The position numbers and the translations under genes are program-made. A DNA stretch of 64,000 bases from an uncultured Pelagibacteraceae bacterium (GTDB taxonomy: Bacteria > Pseudomonadota > Alphaproteobacteria > Pelagibacterales > Pelagibacteraceae), in assembly GCA_902597335.1 (NCBI GenBank), contig CACJXK010000007.1:17847-81846 (forward strand), read 5' to 3'. The notes beneath the pieces were generated by a model, which was not told the origin of the DNA, ran no database searches, and was given only the letters and a program-made list of their open reading frames with translations. Positions 50,365-60,252 of the stretch are shown one piece after another. Each line of letters opens with the position of its first letter. Within the stretch, counting starts at the first letter, position 1.

Positions 50365-52437
50365 ATGTTCAAAGTAGTAAAAAAAGAAATAGAAGTAAGT
50401 GGAAAGAAAATAAGTTTAGAGACAGGAAAAATAGCAAGGCAAGCAGATGGAGCAATCATAGCTCAATGCGGTGAAACAGTAGTTTTAGCGACAGTCGTTG
50501 GAGCAAAGAAAGTAAACCCTGATATGGATTACTTCCCATTATCTGTAAATTATCAAGAAAAATATTATGCTGCTGGCAAGATACCAGGTGGCTACTTTAA
50601 AAGAGAGGCAAGGCCAACTGAAAGTGAAACGTTAATCTCAAGGTTAATAGATAGACCAATCAGGCCTTTATTTCCTGATGAATTTAAAAACGAAGTACAG
50701 TTATTACCAACTGTAATATCTTATGACAAAGAAAATGAACCAGACATTTTATCTATAATAGCATCATCGGCAGCTTTAGCTATATCTGGAATGCCTTTCA
50801 TGGGACCTGTAGGGGCCTCTAGAGTTGGATTTATAAAAGGAAATTACGTACTTAACCCATCAAAAAAGGAATTAGATGAGTCAAAATTAGATTTAGTAGT
50901 AGCGGGAACTAAAGATGCTGTTTTAATGGTGGAGTCAGAAGCAAATGGTTTAACCGAGGAAGAAATGTTAAATGCTGTAAAATTTGGACATGAAGGTTTC
51001 CTCCCAGTGATTGAAATGATAGATGATCTAGCAAAAGAATGTAGAAAACCCGAATGGACAGTTGAGAAAAAAGATCTTTCAGAAGTAAAAAAGAAATTAG
51101 ATAAGGAATTTACCGAAGATTTGAAAAAAGCATTTTCTACTAGAGATAAACAAGATAGATCAAACCAAATCTCTGAAATAACTGAAAGAGCAAAAAAGCT
51201 TTATGAAGAAAATGAGGATTACACAGATCTAGATGTAAACTCACAACTTAAAAGTTTAGAAAAATCTATTGTAAGAACTGATATTTTAAAAAATAAAAAC
51301 CGTATTGATGGACGAGGTCTAGCTGATGTAAGGCCAATTATGTGTGAAGTGGGAATATTACCTAGAGTTCATGGCTCTGCTTTATTTACTAGGGGTGAAA
51401 CTCAAGCAATCGTTACAACTACTTTAGGTACATCAGATGATGAACAAAGAATTGAAAGTTTAGATGGTCTTCAGAAAGAGAGATTTATGTTACACTATAA
51501 TTTTCCTCCGTTTTCAGTTGGTGAAACTGGTAGAATTGGAACTGGAAGAAGAGAGATAGGTCATGGTAAATTAGCTTGGAGAGCAATTAATTCATCACTC
51601 CCTACGAAAGAAAATTTTCCTTATACATTTAGGATAGTGTCGGAAATAACTGAGTCTAACGGTTCATCCTCAATGGCAACTGTTTGTGGAACTTCGCTAG
51701 CACTCATGGATGCAGGCGTTCCGATTAAAGAGCCAGTTGCCGGAATTGCAATGGGTTTAATTAAGGAGGGTGATGACTTCACTGTTTTATCAGATATTCT
51801 TGGCGACGAAGATCATTTAGGAGACATGGATTTTAAAGTTGCTGGAACTAAAGACGGTATTACATCCTTACAAATGGATATAAAGATTACTGGAATCACT
51901 TTTGAGATAATGGAACAAGCTTTAAATCAAGCTAAAGATGGGAGAATTCATATCTTAGGTGAAATGAATAAAGCACTTTCTAAATCAAGAGATAATGTTG
52001 GTAAACACACACCAAAAATGGAAAAAATTACAGTCGACAAAAAAGATATCGCAGCAGTAATTGGTAAAGGTGGAGCAACAATAAGAGAAATTGTTGAAAA
52101 ATCTGGAGCAAAAGTTGATGTTAACGATGAGGGTGAAGTAACAGTAGCAGCACCAGATGAAGAGTCTAGAAATGTGGCGATGCAAATGATTAAAGATATT
52201 ACTGCTAAAGCTGAATTAAATAAGATTTATAATGGTAAAGTTATGAAAATTATGGAATTTGGTGCTTTTGTAAATTTTTTAGGAAAACAAGACGGATTAG
52301 TTCATATTTCAGAGCTGGCAGATAAAAGAGTTGCTAAAGTCACTGATGTTGTAAAAGAGGGTGACGAAGTAAAAGTTAAGGTTATTGGATTTGATCGAGG
52401 AAAAGTAAAACTATCTATTAAGCAAGCGGCTATATAG
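50365..52437 (+). CDS. pnp: Polyribonucleotide nucleotidyltransferase
   Basis: RNase PH duplications plus KH ([30 protein letters not shown]) and S1 domains. Confidence 0.99.
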   Translation: MFKVVKKEIEVSGKKISLETGKIARQADGAIIAQCGETVVLATVVGAKKVNPDMDYFPLSVNYQEKYYAAGKIPGGYFKREARPTESETLISRLIDRPIRPLFPDEFKNEVQLLPTVISYDKENEPDILSIIASSAALAISGMPFMGPVGASRVGFIKGNYVLNPSKKELDESKLDLVVAGTKDAVLMVESEANGLTEEEMLNAVKFGHEGFLPVIEMIDDLAKECRKPEWTVEKKDLSEVKKKLDKEFTEDLKKAFSTRDKQDRSNQISEITERAKKLYEENEDYTDLDVNSQLKSLEKSIVRTDILKNKNRIDGRGLADVRPIMCEVGILPRVHGSALFTRGETQAIVTTTLGTSDDEQRIESLDGLQKERFMLHYNFPPFSVGETGRIGTGRREIGHGKLAWRAINSSLPTKENFPYTFRIVSEITESNGSSSMATVCGTSLALMDAGVPIKEPVAGIAMGLIKEGDDFTVLSDILGDEDHLGDMDFKVAGTKDGITSLQMDIKITGITFEIMEQALNQAKDGRIHILGEMNKALSKSRDNVGKHTPKMEKITVDKKDIAAVIGKGGATIREIVEKSGAKVDVNDEGEVTVAAPDEESRNVAMQMIKDITAKAELNKIYNGKVMKIMEFGAFVNFLGKQDGLVHISELADKRVAKVTDVVKEGDEVKVKVIGFDRGKVKLSIKQAAI

Positions 52438-52458
52438 TTTTTATTAGTAATATAGTTT

Positions 52459-52950
52459 TTAACTTTCTGGCACGAATAATAAGCAAAGACCATTGCTACA
52501 ATATCTTTTGCCACCATCTGGTCCATCATTAAATACATGCCCATGATGTGCGCCACAATTTGCACAACTATACTCAGTTCTTTTCATACCAAATGAATAA
52601 TCAACTTTTGTTACAAATACTCCTGGTATTGCCTCGGTAAATGAGGGCCAACCAGTTCCACTGTCGAATTTTGCAGTAGACTCAAATAATTTCACACCAC
52701 AATTAGCACAATGATATGATCCTTTTCTTTTCTCGTAATTTAATTCACTTGTACCTGCAAGTTCAGTACCTTCTTCAAACATTATTATTTTCTGCTCCTC
52801 AGTGAGGTCAGGATTAATTATATTGTATTCACTTTCATCTTTCTTCAATTTTTTTTTAAATCCAACTAAGTTGCTAGCTAAAGAGTTTAAAGGGTAGATC
52901 AGTAATCCCAATAAAGATGTAGCTGTAATTTTTAAAAAATTTCTTCTCAC
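52459..52950 (-). CDS. msrB: Peptide methionine-R-sulfoxide reductase (exported form)
   Basis: GSYHCANCGVKLFESTAKFDSGTGWPSFTEAI; YCSNGLCLLF; Tat-like MRRNFLKITATSLLGLL leader. Confidence 0.95.
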   Translation of the reverse strand: MRRNFLKITATSLLGLLIYPLNSLASNLVGFKKKLKKDESEYNIINPDLTEEQKIIMFEEGTELAGTSELNYEKRKGSYHCANCGVKLFESTAKFDSGTGWPSFTEAIPGVFVTKVDYSFGMKRTEYSCANCGAHHGHVFNDGPDGGKRYCSNGLCLLFVPES

Positions 52951-52962
52951 AATTAATTGATT

Positions 52963-53115
52963 CTATTTAACTTTTTTTTTTCCTAATTTATTTATTAAGA
53001 ATAAAGCTATCGCAGTCAATAGGGCAAAAACTTCTAATGCATGACCAGAACCTTCAAGGATCAGTTGCACTATAAAAAATATTATACAAACAACAAACCA
53101 AACTAATATAAGCAT
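52963..53115 (-). CDS. Small membrane protein (50 aa)
   Basis: Not in ORF track. MLILVWFVVCIIFFIVQLILEGSGHALEVFALLTAIALFLINKLGKKKKVK; two hydrophobic segments. Confidence 0.55.
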   Translation of the reverse strand: MLILVWFVVCIIFFIVQLILEGSGHALEVFALLTAIALFLINKLGKKKVK

Positions 53116-53126
53116 ATAAATTAATA

Positions 53127-53912
53127 TTAGGATATATTTTTAGGATCTGGCATTCCCACTTTGTTATAGCCAGCGTCTACATAGTGAATTTCACCAGTTA
53201 CTCCACCCGCCATATCACTTAAAAGATATAACGCAGAGTTCCCAACATCTAAATTATCTACATTTCTCTTTAAAAATGAATGGTCTGCATTCCATTTATA
53301 CAAAAATTTAGCATCTCCAATTGCTGATGCTGCTAAAGTTTTTATCGGACCTGCGCTTATTGCATTAACTCTTATTCCTTTAGCTCCTAGATCACGTGCT
53401 AAATATTTTACACTAGACTCTAATGCTGCTTTGCAAACACCCATCACATTATAATTTGGAATAGCTTTATTAGCTTCATAACTTAGAGTGATCATACTAC
53501 CACCCTCTTTCATAACTTTGGAAGCTTCTCTTGCAACTTCTGTAAATGAAAAACACGAAATGAGCATACTTCTTTGAAAATTTTCTCTAGTAGTATTTAA
53601 ATATTCTCCGGACAATTCAGATTTGTCTGAAAATGCGATTGCATGAACAACAAAGTCTATTTCACCCCATTGAGATTTAATATCTTCAAAAAGTTTAACT
53701 ACTTCCTCTTTTCTTTCGACATCACAACTAAATGTAACATTTGAATTGAGTTTTTCTGCTAAAGGTACAACTCTTTTTTTGAGAGCATCACCCAAATAAG
53801 TAAAAGCTAATTCTGCACCTGCCTCAGCAAGTTTTTGCGAAATACCCCACGCAATGGATCTTTCGTTGGCAACACCCATTATCAGTCCTTTTTTTCCCTT
53901 CATTAAAGACAT
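53127..53912 (-). CDS. fabI: Enoyl-ACP reductase FabI
   Basis: GLIMGVANERSIAWGISQKLAEAGAELAFTY; SYEANKAIPNYNVMGVCKAALES. Confidence 0.98.
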   Translation of the reverse strand: MSLMKGKKGLIMGVANERSIAWGISQKLAEAGAELAFTYLGDALKKRVVPLAEKLNSNVTFSCDVERKEEVVKLFEDIKSQWGEIDFVVHAIAFSDKSELSGEYLNTTRENFQRSMLISCFSFTEVAREASKVMKEGGSMITLSYEANKAIPNYNVMGVCKAALESSVKYLARDLGAKGIRVNAISAGPIKTLAASAIGDAKFLYKWNADHSFLKRNVDNLDVGNSALYLLSDMAGGVTGEIHYVDAGYNKVGMPDPKNIS

Positions 53913-53915
53913 AAA

Positions 53916-55127
53916 TTAAACTTTCTCAAAAATTAGTGTTGCATTTGTTCCACCAAAACCAAAACTATTAGACATAACTGTATTTAAAGTTGCCTCTGTT
54001 TCTGTTTTAGCAACAATTGGAAATGTTTTAGCCTCTTCATCCATTTCACTGATGTTGGCTGATCCAGCAATAAAATTGTTTTTCATCATTATTAAACAAT
54101 ATATAGCTTCGTGAACTGAAGCAGCTCCTAATGGATGACCTGACAAAGATTTAGTTGAACTTATTTTTGGAATTTCATTTCCAAAAGTATCTTTTACTGC
54201 ATTCAATTCTGTAATATCTCCAACAGGTGTAGATGTTCCATGTGTATTAATATAATCTATTTTATTTTTTGAAGTGGACATTGCCATTTTCATACATCTA
54301 ACCGCTCCTTCGCCGGATGGGGCTACCATATCGTATCCATCTGAAGTTGCTCCATAACCAGTTAATTCTGCGTATATTTTAGCTCCCCTCGCTTTTGCAT
54401 GTTCGTACTCCTCAAGGACTAGTACCCCTGCACCTCCTGCAATTACAAAACCATCTCTTGTTTTATCATATGCCCTTGAAGCTTTTTCAGGGGTATCATT
54501 ATATTTGGATGAAAGTGCAGTCATTGCATCAAACATTGCAGTCATTGCCCAATGAATTTCCTCACTTCCACCAGCAAAAACAATATCTTGTTTTCCCATT
54601 TGAATTAATTCCATAGAATTTCCAATGCAGTGACCACTAGTTGCACAGGCTGAGCTCATTGTATAGTTAGTACCCTTGATCTTAAAAGGCACAGCAAGCG
54701 TGGCAGATGCTGTACTTGCCATTGTTCTTGGAACTATAAAAGGTCCCATCAATTTTGGGGTTTTAGCTCTCGTTTTATCAGCTGCTAAAATAACATTTTC
54801 TATAGATGGTCCTCCAGAACCCATAACAATTCCTGTTTTAAAATTACTCACTTCACTTTCTTCAAGTCCAGAGTCTTCAATTGCCTCTTTCATTGCAATG
54901 TAATTATAGGCTGACCCTGAACCCATAAAACGAATTGTCTTTCTGTCTATATGATCTTCAAGTTTTATATTTGGTTTACCATGAATATGACTTTTTAGAT
55001 TATGTTCTTTATATTCTTCAGAAAAAGAAATTCCTGACTTAGAATTTAGTAAAGATTGATACACTTCTTCTTGATTATTACCTAAACAAGATACAATTCC
55101 TAAACCTGTAATTACTACCCTTCTCAT
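53916..55127 (-). CDS. fabB: 3-oxoacyl-ACP synthase I
   Basis: [27 protein letters not shown] active site; pairs with fabA. Confidence 0.97.
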   Translation of the reverse strand: MRRVVITGLGIVSCLGNNQEEVYQSLLNSKSGISFSEEYKEHNLKSHIHGKPNIKLEDHIDRKTIRFMGSGSAYNYIAMKEAIEDSGLEESEVSNFKTGIVMGSGGPSIENVILAADKTRAKTPKLMGPFIVPRTMASTASATLAVPFKIKGTNYTMSSACATSGHCIGNSMELIQMGKQDIVFAGGSEEIHWAMTAMFDAMTALSSKYNDTPEKASRAYDKTRDGFVIAGGAGVLVLEEYEHAKARGAKIYAELTGYGATSDGYDMVAPSGEGAVRCMKMAMSTSKNKIDYINTHGTSTPVGDITELNAVKDTFGNEIPKISSTKSLSGHPLGAASVHEAIYCLIMMKNNFIAGSANISEMDEEAKTFPIVAKTETEATLNTVMSNSFGFGGTNATLIFEKV

Positions 55128-55627
55128 TTTTTAAACAACCCCACTTTAAGACCATCAGCTGAGTAGATTTTTTTATCATCTGCAAGAAGAATTCCATTTG
55201 CTAAACCAACAGTCGTCTCTCCTTTGATTAATATTCTTTTTATATCAATAATATATGTTGCCATTTTGACATTTTTTAAAACTTCGCCAGTAAATTTTAC
55301 TGTGCTAACACCTAAAGCTCTTCCTCTTCCAGGATTTCCAAGCCAACCCAGATAAAATCCAACCAGTTGCCACATCGCATCTAAACCTAAACATCCTGGC
55401 ATTACAGGATCCTGCTTAAAGTGACAATCAAAAAACCATAAATCGTCTTTAATATCAAGTTCAGCTTTCATCAAACCTTTCCCAAAAGCTCCTTTATTTT
55501 CGTTAATTTCAGTAATTCTATCAAACATTAGCATTGGTGGGGATGGTAATTTTGCATTCCCCGGACCAAAAAGTTCCCCATTTGCACAACTTATTAATTC
55601 GTCATAATTAAAGGAGCTCTTTTTCAT
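55124..55627 (-). CDS. fabA: 3-hydroxydecanoyl-ACP dehydratase/isomerase
   Basis: [37 protein letters not shown]. Confidence 0.98.
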   Translation of the reverse strand: MKKSSFNYDELISCANGELFGPGNAKLPSPPMLMFDRITEINENKGAFGKGLMKAELDIKDDLWFFDCHFKQDPVMPGCLGLDAMWQLVGFYLGWLGNPGRGRALGVSTVKFTGEVLKNVKMATYIIDIKRILIKGETTVGLANGILLADDKKIYSADGLKVGLFKK

Positions 55628-55677
55628 AAAATTTTAATCTTATTACTTGATTTACTAACATTATAATATAGATATTC

Positions 55678-55694
55678 TTTAGAATAATTATAAT
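55678..55694 (+). promoter_or_regulatory. ICE/Irr-box-like motif before irr
   Basis: TTTAGAA-TAA-TTATAAT, partial dyad ending 5 nt before irr ATG. Confidence 0.35.
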
Positions 55695-55699
55695 TAATA

Positions 55700-56128
55700 A
55701 TGTCTTACTCTGACCAGTATATTGAAAAATTAAGAAAATCAGGACTTAGACCCACTAAACAAAGAATAAAAATTTGTGAAGCTTTGTTTGATGCTGAAAA
55801 GACTTTTCACTTTACAATTAAGGAATTGGTTAAAATCATTGAAAATCAAGCAAATATTAAGGTTGCACTGGCAACAGTTTACAATACTGTTCATGCATTT
55901 ATCAAAAAGGGCTACTTAAAAGAGATTCCACTAAATGCTTCACAAAGTTATTACGATACAAATGTAACTCATCACCACCATTTCTTTGACGAAGAAGAAA
56001 ATAGATTAATTGATATTCATCAAGATGATGTTGATGAAGTTAATATTAGAAGAACAATCCCAGGAAAAAAAATAAAATCAGTAGAAGTTATCGCCAAAAT
56101 TGTGAGTGATAATCAATCTCAAAAATAA
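55700..56128 (+). CDS. irr: Irr-type Fur-family iron response regulator
   Basis: GLRPTKQRIKICEALF; VALATVYNTVHAFIKKGYLKEI; NVTHHHHFFDEEENRLIDI; divergent from fabA as in other alphaproteobacteria. Confidence 0.92.
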   Translation: MSYSDQYIEKLRKSGLRPTKQRIKICEALFDAEKTFHFTIKELVKIIENQANIKVALATVYNTVHAFIKKGYLKEIPLNASQSYYDTNVTHHHHFFDEEENRLIDIHQDDVDEVNIRRTIPGKKIKSVEVIAKIVSDNQSQK

Positions 56129-56177
56129 TTCAATAATATCAATTGTTTAAATAATACATTATATTTATTCTAAACTG

Positions 56178-56205
56178 TTGACATATTACAATTCCTCTAT
56201 ATATA
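56178..56205 (+). promoter_or_regulatory. Putative promoter of rubrerythrin operon
   Basis: Consensus TTGACA (56178-56183) with TATATA/TATAAG -10-like sequence 16-18 bp downstream; flanked by ATTCTAAA/TTTAGAAT inverted repeat. Confidence 0.6.
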
Positions 56206-56242
56206 AGCTACTTTAGAATCATTATTAATAGTAGGAGTAATC

Positions 56243-56659
56243 ATGTCATTAAAAGGTAGTAAAACAGAGGAAAATTTAAAAGAAGCATTTGCTGGAGAAA
56301 GCCAAGCAAATAGAAGATATCTTTATTTTGCTCAAAAAGCGGATGTTGAAGGCTTTAACGATGTAGCAGCGGTATTTAGATCAACTGCAGAAGGTGAAAC
56401 TGGACATGCTCATGGCCACCTAGAATATTTAGAAGAAGTAGGTGATCCAGCAACTGGTAAGCCAATCGGTGAAACAAAAGCAAATCTAGAGTCTGCAATT
56501 CAAGGCGAAACACATGAGTATACAGATATGTACCCTGGAATGGCTAAAACAGCTAGAGATGAAGGTTTTGATGAAATAGCTGACTGGTTTGAGACTTTAG
56601 CAAAAGCTGAAAAATCTCATGCTGGAAAGTTTCAAAAAACTTTAGAAAGCATTTCTTAA
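56243..56659 (+). CDS. Rubrerythrin (ferritin-like diiron domain)
   Basis: [52 protein letters not shown]. Confidence 0.96.
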   Translation: MSLKGSKTEENLKEAFAGESQANRRYLYFAQKADVEGFNDVAAVFRSTAEGETGHAHGHLEYLEEVGDPATGKPIGETKANLESAIQGETHEYTDMYPGMAKTARDEGFDEIADWFETLAKAEKSHAGKFQKTLESIS

Positions 56660-56665
56660 ACAAAA

Positions 56666-56694
56666 TTTGTGGGCGAACCCCTCTCGTCCACAAA
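56666..56694 (+). ncRNA. Intercistronic stem-loop (mRNA stabiliser or small RNA candidate)
   Basis: TTTGTGGGCGA-ACCCCTC-TCGTCCACAAA: 11-bp stem with one G-U pair; no downstream T-tract. Confidence 0.4.
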
Positions 56695-56711
56695 CATTAC
56701 AAATTAATTAT

Positions 56712-58037
56712 ATGAACAAAGAAGGTAGTACTCAAGCACCTACAAGACATCCATTAAAATTTAGAGATCCAGATTTTATAAACCCTGAGAAAATTGATCA
56801 GGAAATGAGAAGGGTCTTTGATATATGTCATGGATGTAGAAGATGTTTTAATTTGTGTGATAGCTTTCCAAAGCTGTTTGATTTTATAGACGAAACAGAA
56901 GGTGGAGAAGTATCAGATCTTTCAAGTGATAAGTTTAAACCAGTTGTTGATGCTTGTACTCTATGTGATATGTGTTTCATGACTAAATGTCCTTATGTAC
57001 CACCTCATGAATTTGATTTAGATTTCCCTCATTTAATGTTGAGATATAGGACTGCTCAAAGAAAAATTGGTGATATATCAAAAACTGCAAATCAATTAAC
57101 TAAAATCGATAGAAATTCAAAAATAGGAATACTTTTTAACTTTTTAATAAATTGGATTACTGATGTAAAAAATAAATTTGCTAGAAAAGTTTTAGAATAT
57201 TTTACTGGTATAGATAAAAGAGTAATTTTACCAAGGTACAACAAAGAAACATTTTCAAAGTATTTTGAAAAATTCAAAAAAAATATTTTAAAAAAAAATA
57301 ACGAGAGAAAAGTAGTAATTTACTCAACATGTTTTGTTAATTTCAATAAGAAAAAAACTGGTGAGGCTGCTTTAAAAGTCTTGAACCATAATAATGTAGA
57401 GGTAGAACATTCTTATGTGGGTTGTTGTGGTATGCCTTACCTTGAGCAAGCCGATTTAGATCAAGTTACAAAACAAGCGCAACTAGTTTCAAAAGAATTA
57501 AACAAATATATTGAAAAAGGCTTCAAAGTCGTAACTTTAACAGCTAGTTGTGGGTTAATGTTGAAGTTTGAATGGCCTTTATTAATGCCAAATGACGGAA
57601 TAATCAAAAAACTTTCTCAAAATACTCTTGATATTGACGAATATGTTATGGATATTGCTAACAAAGAGGGTTTAGTCGATGGTCTGAAAGAAATTGACGG
57701 TGGAGTAACCGTTCATAATGCTTGTCATGCAAGAGCTCAAAATATGGGTAATAAAGCAAGAGACATGCTTAAACTAATCCCAAATATTAAATTAGATGTT
57801 GTTGAAAGATGTGCAGGTCATGGAGGAACTTTTGGAATAATGAAAGGAACTCACGACATTGCAAACAAGGTGGGCAAAACTACCGCAAGTACTGTTAAAC
57901 GAAAAAATAATAAATATATGGCATCTGACTGTCCATTGGCTGGAAAGCATATTAAGCAGCTAGCTGAAGATACAAATATAGTAAGTGATGAAGCTGTGCA
58001 TCCAATTGAAATAGTCTCAAAAAGTTATGGATTATAG
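56712..58037 (+). CDS. Fe-S oxidoreductase (GlpC/HdrD-like, CCG domains)
   Basis: CHGCRRCFNLCDSFP and CTLCDMCFMTKCPYVPP ferredoxin motifs; YVGCCGMPYLEQ and ERCAGHGGTFG. Start refined to MNKEGSTQ. Confidence 0.9.
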   Translation: MNKEGSTQAPTRHPLKFRDPDFINPEKIDQEMRRVFDICHGCRRCFNLCDSFPKLFDFIDETEGGEVSDLSSDKFKPVVDACTLCDMCFMTKCPYVPPHEFDLDFPHLMLRYRTAQRKIGDISKTANQLTKIDRNSKIGILFNFLINWITDVKNKFARKVLEYFTGIDKRVILPRYNKETFSKYFEKFKKNILKKNNERKVVIYSTCFVNFNKKKTGEAALKVLNHNNVEVEHSYVGCCGMPYLEQADLDQVTKQAQLVSKELNKYIEKGFKVVTLTASCGLMLKFEWPLLMPNDGIIKKLSQNTLDIDEYVMDIANKEGLVDGLKEIDGGVTVHNACHARAQNMGNKARDMLKLIPNIKLDVVERCAGHGGTFGIMKGTHDIANKVGKTTASTVKRKNNKYMASDCPLAGKHIKQLAEDTNIVSDEAVHPIEIVSKSYGL

Positions 58038-58632
58038 AATGTCAAAAGAACAAAAAATAATTACGAAAGAAGATCTTTTGCCTTTAGATGCTTATATAAA
58101 AGTTAGAAGGCAAATGAGAAAAGAATTAGTTGAATTTAAAAAGAATAGAAGGATTCTTCTAGGACCTTATGCAACATTTTATTTTGAGTGTTATGAAACG
58201 ATGATAGCCCAAGTTCAGGAAATGCTTTACATTGAAAAAGGGGGTGATGAACAAATAGCTGATGAATTAGCTGCATATAATCCTCTTATACCTAATGGTA
58301 AAGAATTAGTTGCAACTTTAATGTTTGAGATCGACAATCCAGTTATAAGAGCAGAATTTCTTGGAAAATTAGGTGGTGTAGAAAAAAATATTTTTATAAA
58401 AATTGATGATGAAAAAATATATGCTGTTCCAGAGATGGATGTAGATCGGACTTCAGATGATGGAAAGGCTTCATCTGTTCAATTTATTCATTTCAATTTT
58501 TCAAATGATCAGGTAAATAAGTTTAAAGATCACAATAATATTATTGAAGTTGGTATTGATCATAAGGAATATTCACATACAACTAAATTTTCAGAGGATA
58601 ATATTAAAGCTCTTTCAGAAGACTTTAATTAA
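58027..58632 (+). CDS. DUF3501 family protein
   Basis: ITKEDLLPLDAYIKVRRQMRKELVEFKKNRRILLGPYATFYFECYETMIAQVQEMLYIEKGG; co-directional with rubrerythrin and Fe-S protein. Start could be MSKEQ at 58039. Confidence 0.88.
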   Translation: MDYRMSKEQKIITKEDLLPLDAYIKVRRQMRKELVEFKKNRRILLGPYATFYFECYETMIAQVQEMLYIEKGGDEQIADELAAYNPLIPNGKELVATLMFEIDNPVIRAEFLGKLGGVEKNIFIKIDDEKIYAVPEMDVDRTSDDGKASSVQFIHFNFSNDQVNKFKDHNNIIEVGIDHKEYSHTTKFSEDNIKALSEDFN

Positions 58633-59080
58633 CTATACCCCAAATATTATTATCTTTTATAATCCAACCAGAATAGTCACCAGTTTTAATGTTACACCAT
58701 TTTTCTTCACATTTTATGACTTTTAGCAGACGTCCTTGATCTAATTTTGCGAGTGGCTTTGAGTATTTTGTTGGTTTTTTAAATAGAATTTTTCCTGAAA
58801 TTGTGATCATTGATCGTGAACTTCTTAACTGTGAAATATGGATCCAGCCACTATTTTTTTTATGATCAATTATTCTTCTAAAATTTTCTTTTTTATCAAT
58901 TACCTTCACAGGTAAATTAATTTTTCTATAAATATATTTAACAGGATGATCCAAGCTCGGACCATATCTTACATTAACCTTTTTATTTTTTAACATGAGA
59001 AAATAATTGTTTTCTTTAGCTGTCGATGAAATTGGTAAAAGAAAAAGAAATAAAAGTACTAAATATTTTCGCATGTACAT
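58625..59080 (-). CDS. Secreted SH3-domain protein
   Basis: Signal peptide; KKVNVRYGPSLDHPVKYIY... GWIHISQL and W-containing repeats typical of bacterial SH3. Confidence 0.8.
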   Translation of the reverse strand: MYMRKYLVLLFLFLLPISSTAKENNYFLMLKNKKVNVRYGPSLDHPVKYIYRKINLPVKVIDKKENFRRIIDHKKNSGWIHISQLRSSRSMITISGKILFKKPTKYSKPLAKLDQGRLLKVIKCEEKWCNIKTGDYSGWIIKDNNIWGIVN

Positions 59081-59808
59081 CCTTTTCTTTTTTTAAATAA
59101 CACTTTTCTAAATTTAAGATTTAATAAATCTATAATTAAAATATGTGAACTTAAATCTTTTCCAACAATTAAAATTGATTTCAAAACTTCATTTGCTTGT
59201 AAGCTACCAGTCATAACTGCTGTTGGTCCTAATATACCATCAGTTTCACAATCTAAAACTCCCTCTGATGGTTCCCCTTGATAAAAACATTTTAAACATG
59301 GACTTTTTTCTAAACTAAAATCAAATGTAAAAATATGCCCCTCAAACTTACTTATTGCTCCAATAATAAGTTTTTTTTTATATTTTATTGAAAATTTATT
59401 TAGAAGAAATTTTGCTTTAAAATTATCTGTACCATCAACAATAACATCATATTGTTTTAAGATTTTCCCTAAATTTTTATCTTCTGCTTTAATTCTATAA
59501 GTTTTTACTCTTACCTTTTTATTTATTTTATTAATTTTTTTTTTTAAAATATTAACTTTATGTTTTCCTACGTCATCAGAATTGAACATAACTTGTCGAT
59601 GTAAATTTGATATACTCACTTTATCATGATCCATCAAACCAATTTCACCAATACCTGCTCTACAAAGTAAATCAATAACAGGCGTTCCTAAGCCGCCACA
59701 TCCAACAATTAGAACTTTAGCATTTTGTATTTTCTTTTGACCTAAAACACCAACTTTTTTTAAAATAATCTGTCTTGAATATCGCTCGAGGTCTTTGTTA
59801 CTAAACAT
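59059..59808 (-). CDS. HesA/MoeB/ThiF family adenylyltransferase
   Basis: RYSRQIILKKVGVLGQKKIQNAKVLIVGCGGLGTPVIDLLCRAGIGEIGLMDHDKVSISNLHRQV. Confidence 0.94.
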   Translation of the reverse strand: MFSNKDLERYSRQIILKKVGVLGQKKIQNAKVLIVGCGGLGTPVIDLLCRAGIGEIGLMDHDKVSISNLHRQVMFNSDDVGKHKVNILKKKINKINKKVRVKTYRIKAEDKNLGKILKQYDVIVDGTDNFKAKFLLNKFSIKYKKKLIIGAISKFEGHIFTFDFSLEKSPCLKCFYQGEPSEGVLDCETDGILGPTAVMTGSLQANEVLKSILIVGKDLSSHILIIDLLNLKFRKVLFKKRKGCTCENI

Positions 59809-59811
59809 TTA

Positions 59812-60249
59812 CTATTTACCAGTAGATCCAAATCCTCCAGATCCTCTAATTGTTTCTGGTAAGTCGTTTGTTTCTTCAATTTCTACTTTTAAAATAGGCA
59901 ATAAAACCATTTGAGCAACTCTATCTTCATCATTTACAATGAATTCATCTTTACCATGGTTAAATAAAATAATTTTTAGTTCCCCTCTATAATCACTGTC
60001 AATTGTGCCTGGTGTATTTAGTACGCTAATACTTGATTTAGCAGCGAGGCCTGATCTTGGTCTAATTTGAACCTCTGTATCTTCAGGAATTGCAATTGCA
60101 ATACCGGTTGGTACCAATTTCGACTCATTTGGTTTGATTGTAATAGGTTCATCTATACATGCCATCAAATCCATACCTGAAGATCCAGCAGTTTTATAAC
60201 TTGGAAGTTTTGCTTTTTGGTTAAGTCTTTTAAATAAAACTTTTACCAT
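59812..60249 (-). CDS. dut: dUTP diphosphatase
   Basis: AGSSGMDLMA, RPRSGLAAKS, NTPGTIDSDYRGE, RGSGGFGSTGK. Confidence 0.98.
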   Translation of the reverse strand: MVKVLFKRLNQKAKLPSYKTAGSSGMDLMACIDEPITIKPNESKLVPTGIAIAIPEDTEVQIRPRSGLAAKSSISVLNTPGTIDSDYRGELKIILFNHGKDEFIVNDEDRVAQMVLLPILKVEIEETNDLPETIRGSGGFGSTGK

Positions 60250-60252
60250 TAC

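Noticed and set aside
53392-53397. CACGTG in fabI as a third parS
   Set aside because: Flanks (GATCACGTGCTA) do not match TTTCACGTGAAA.
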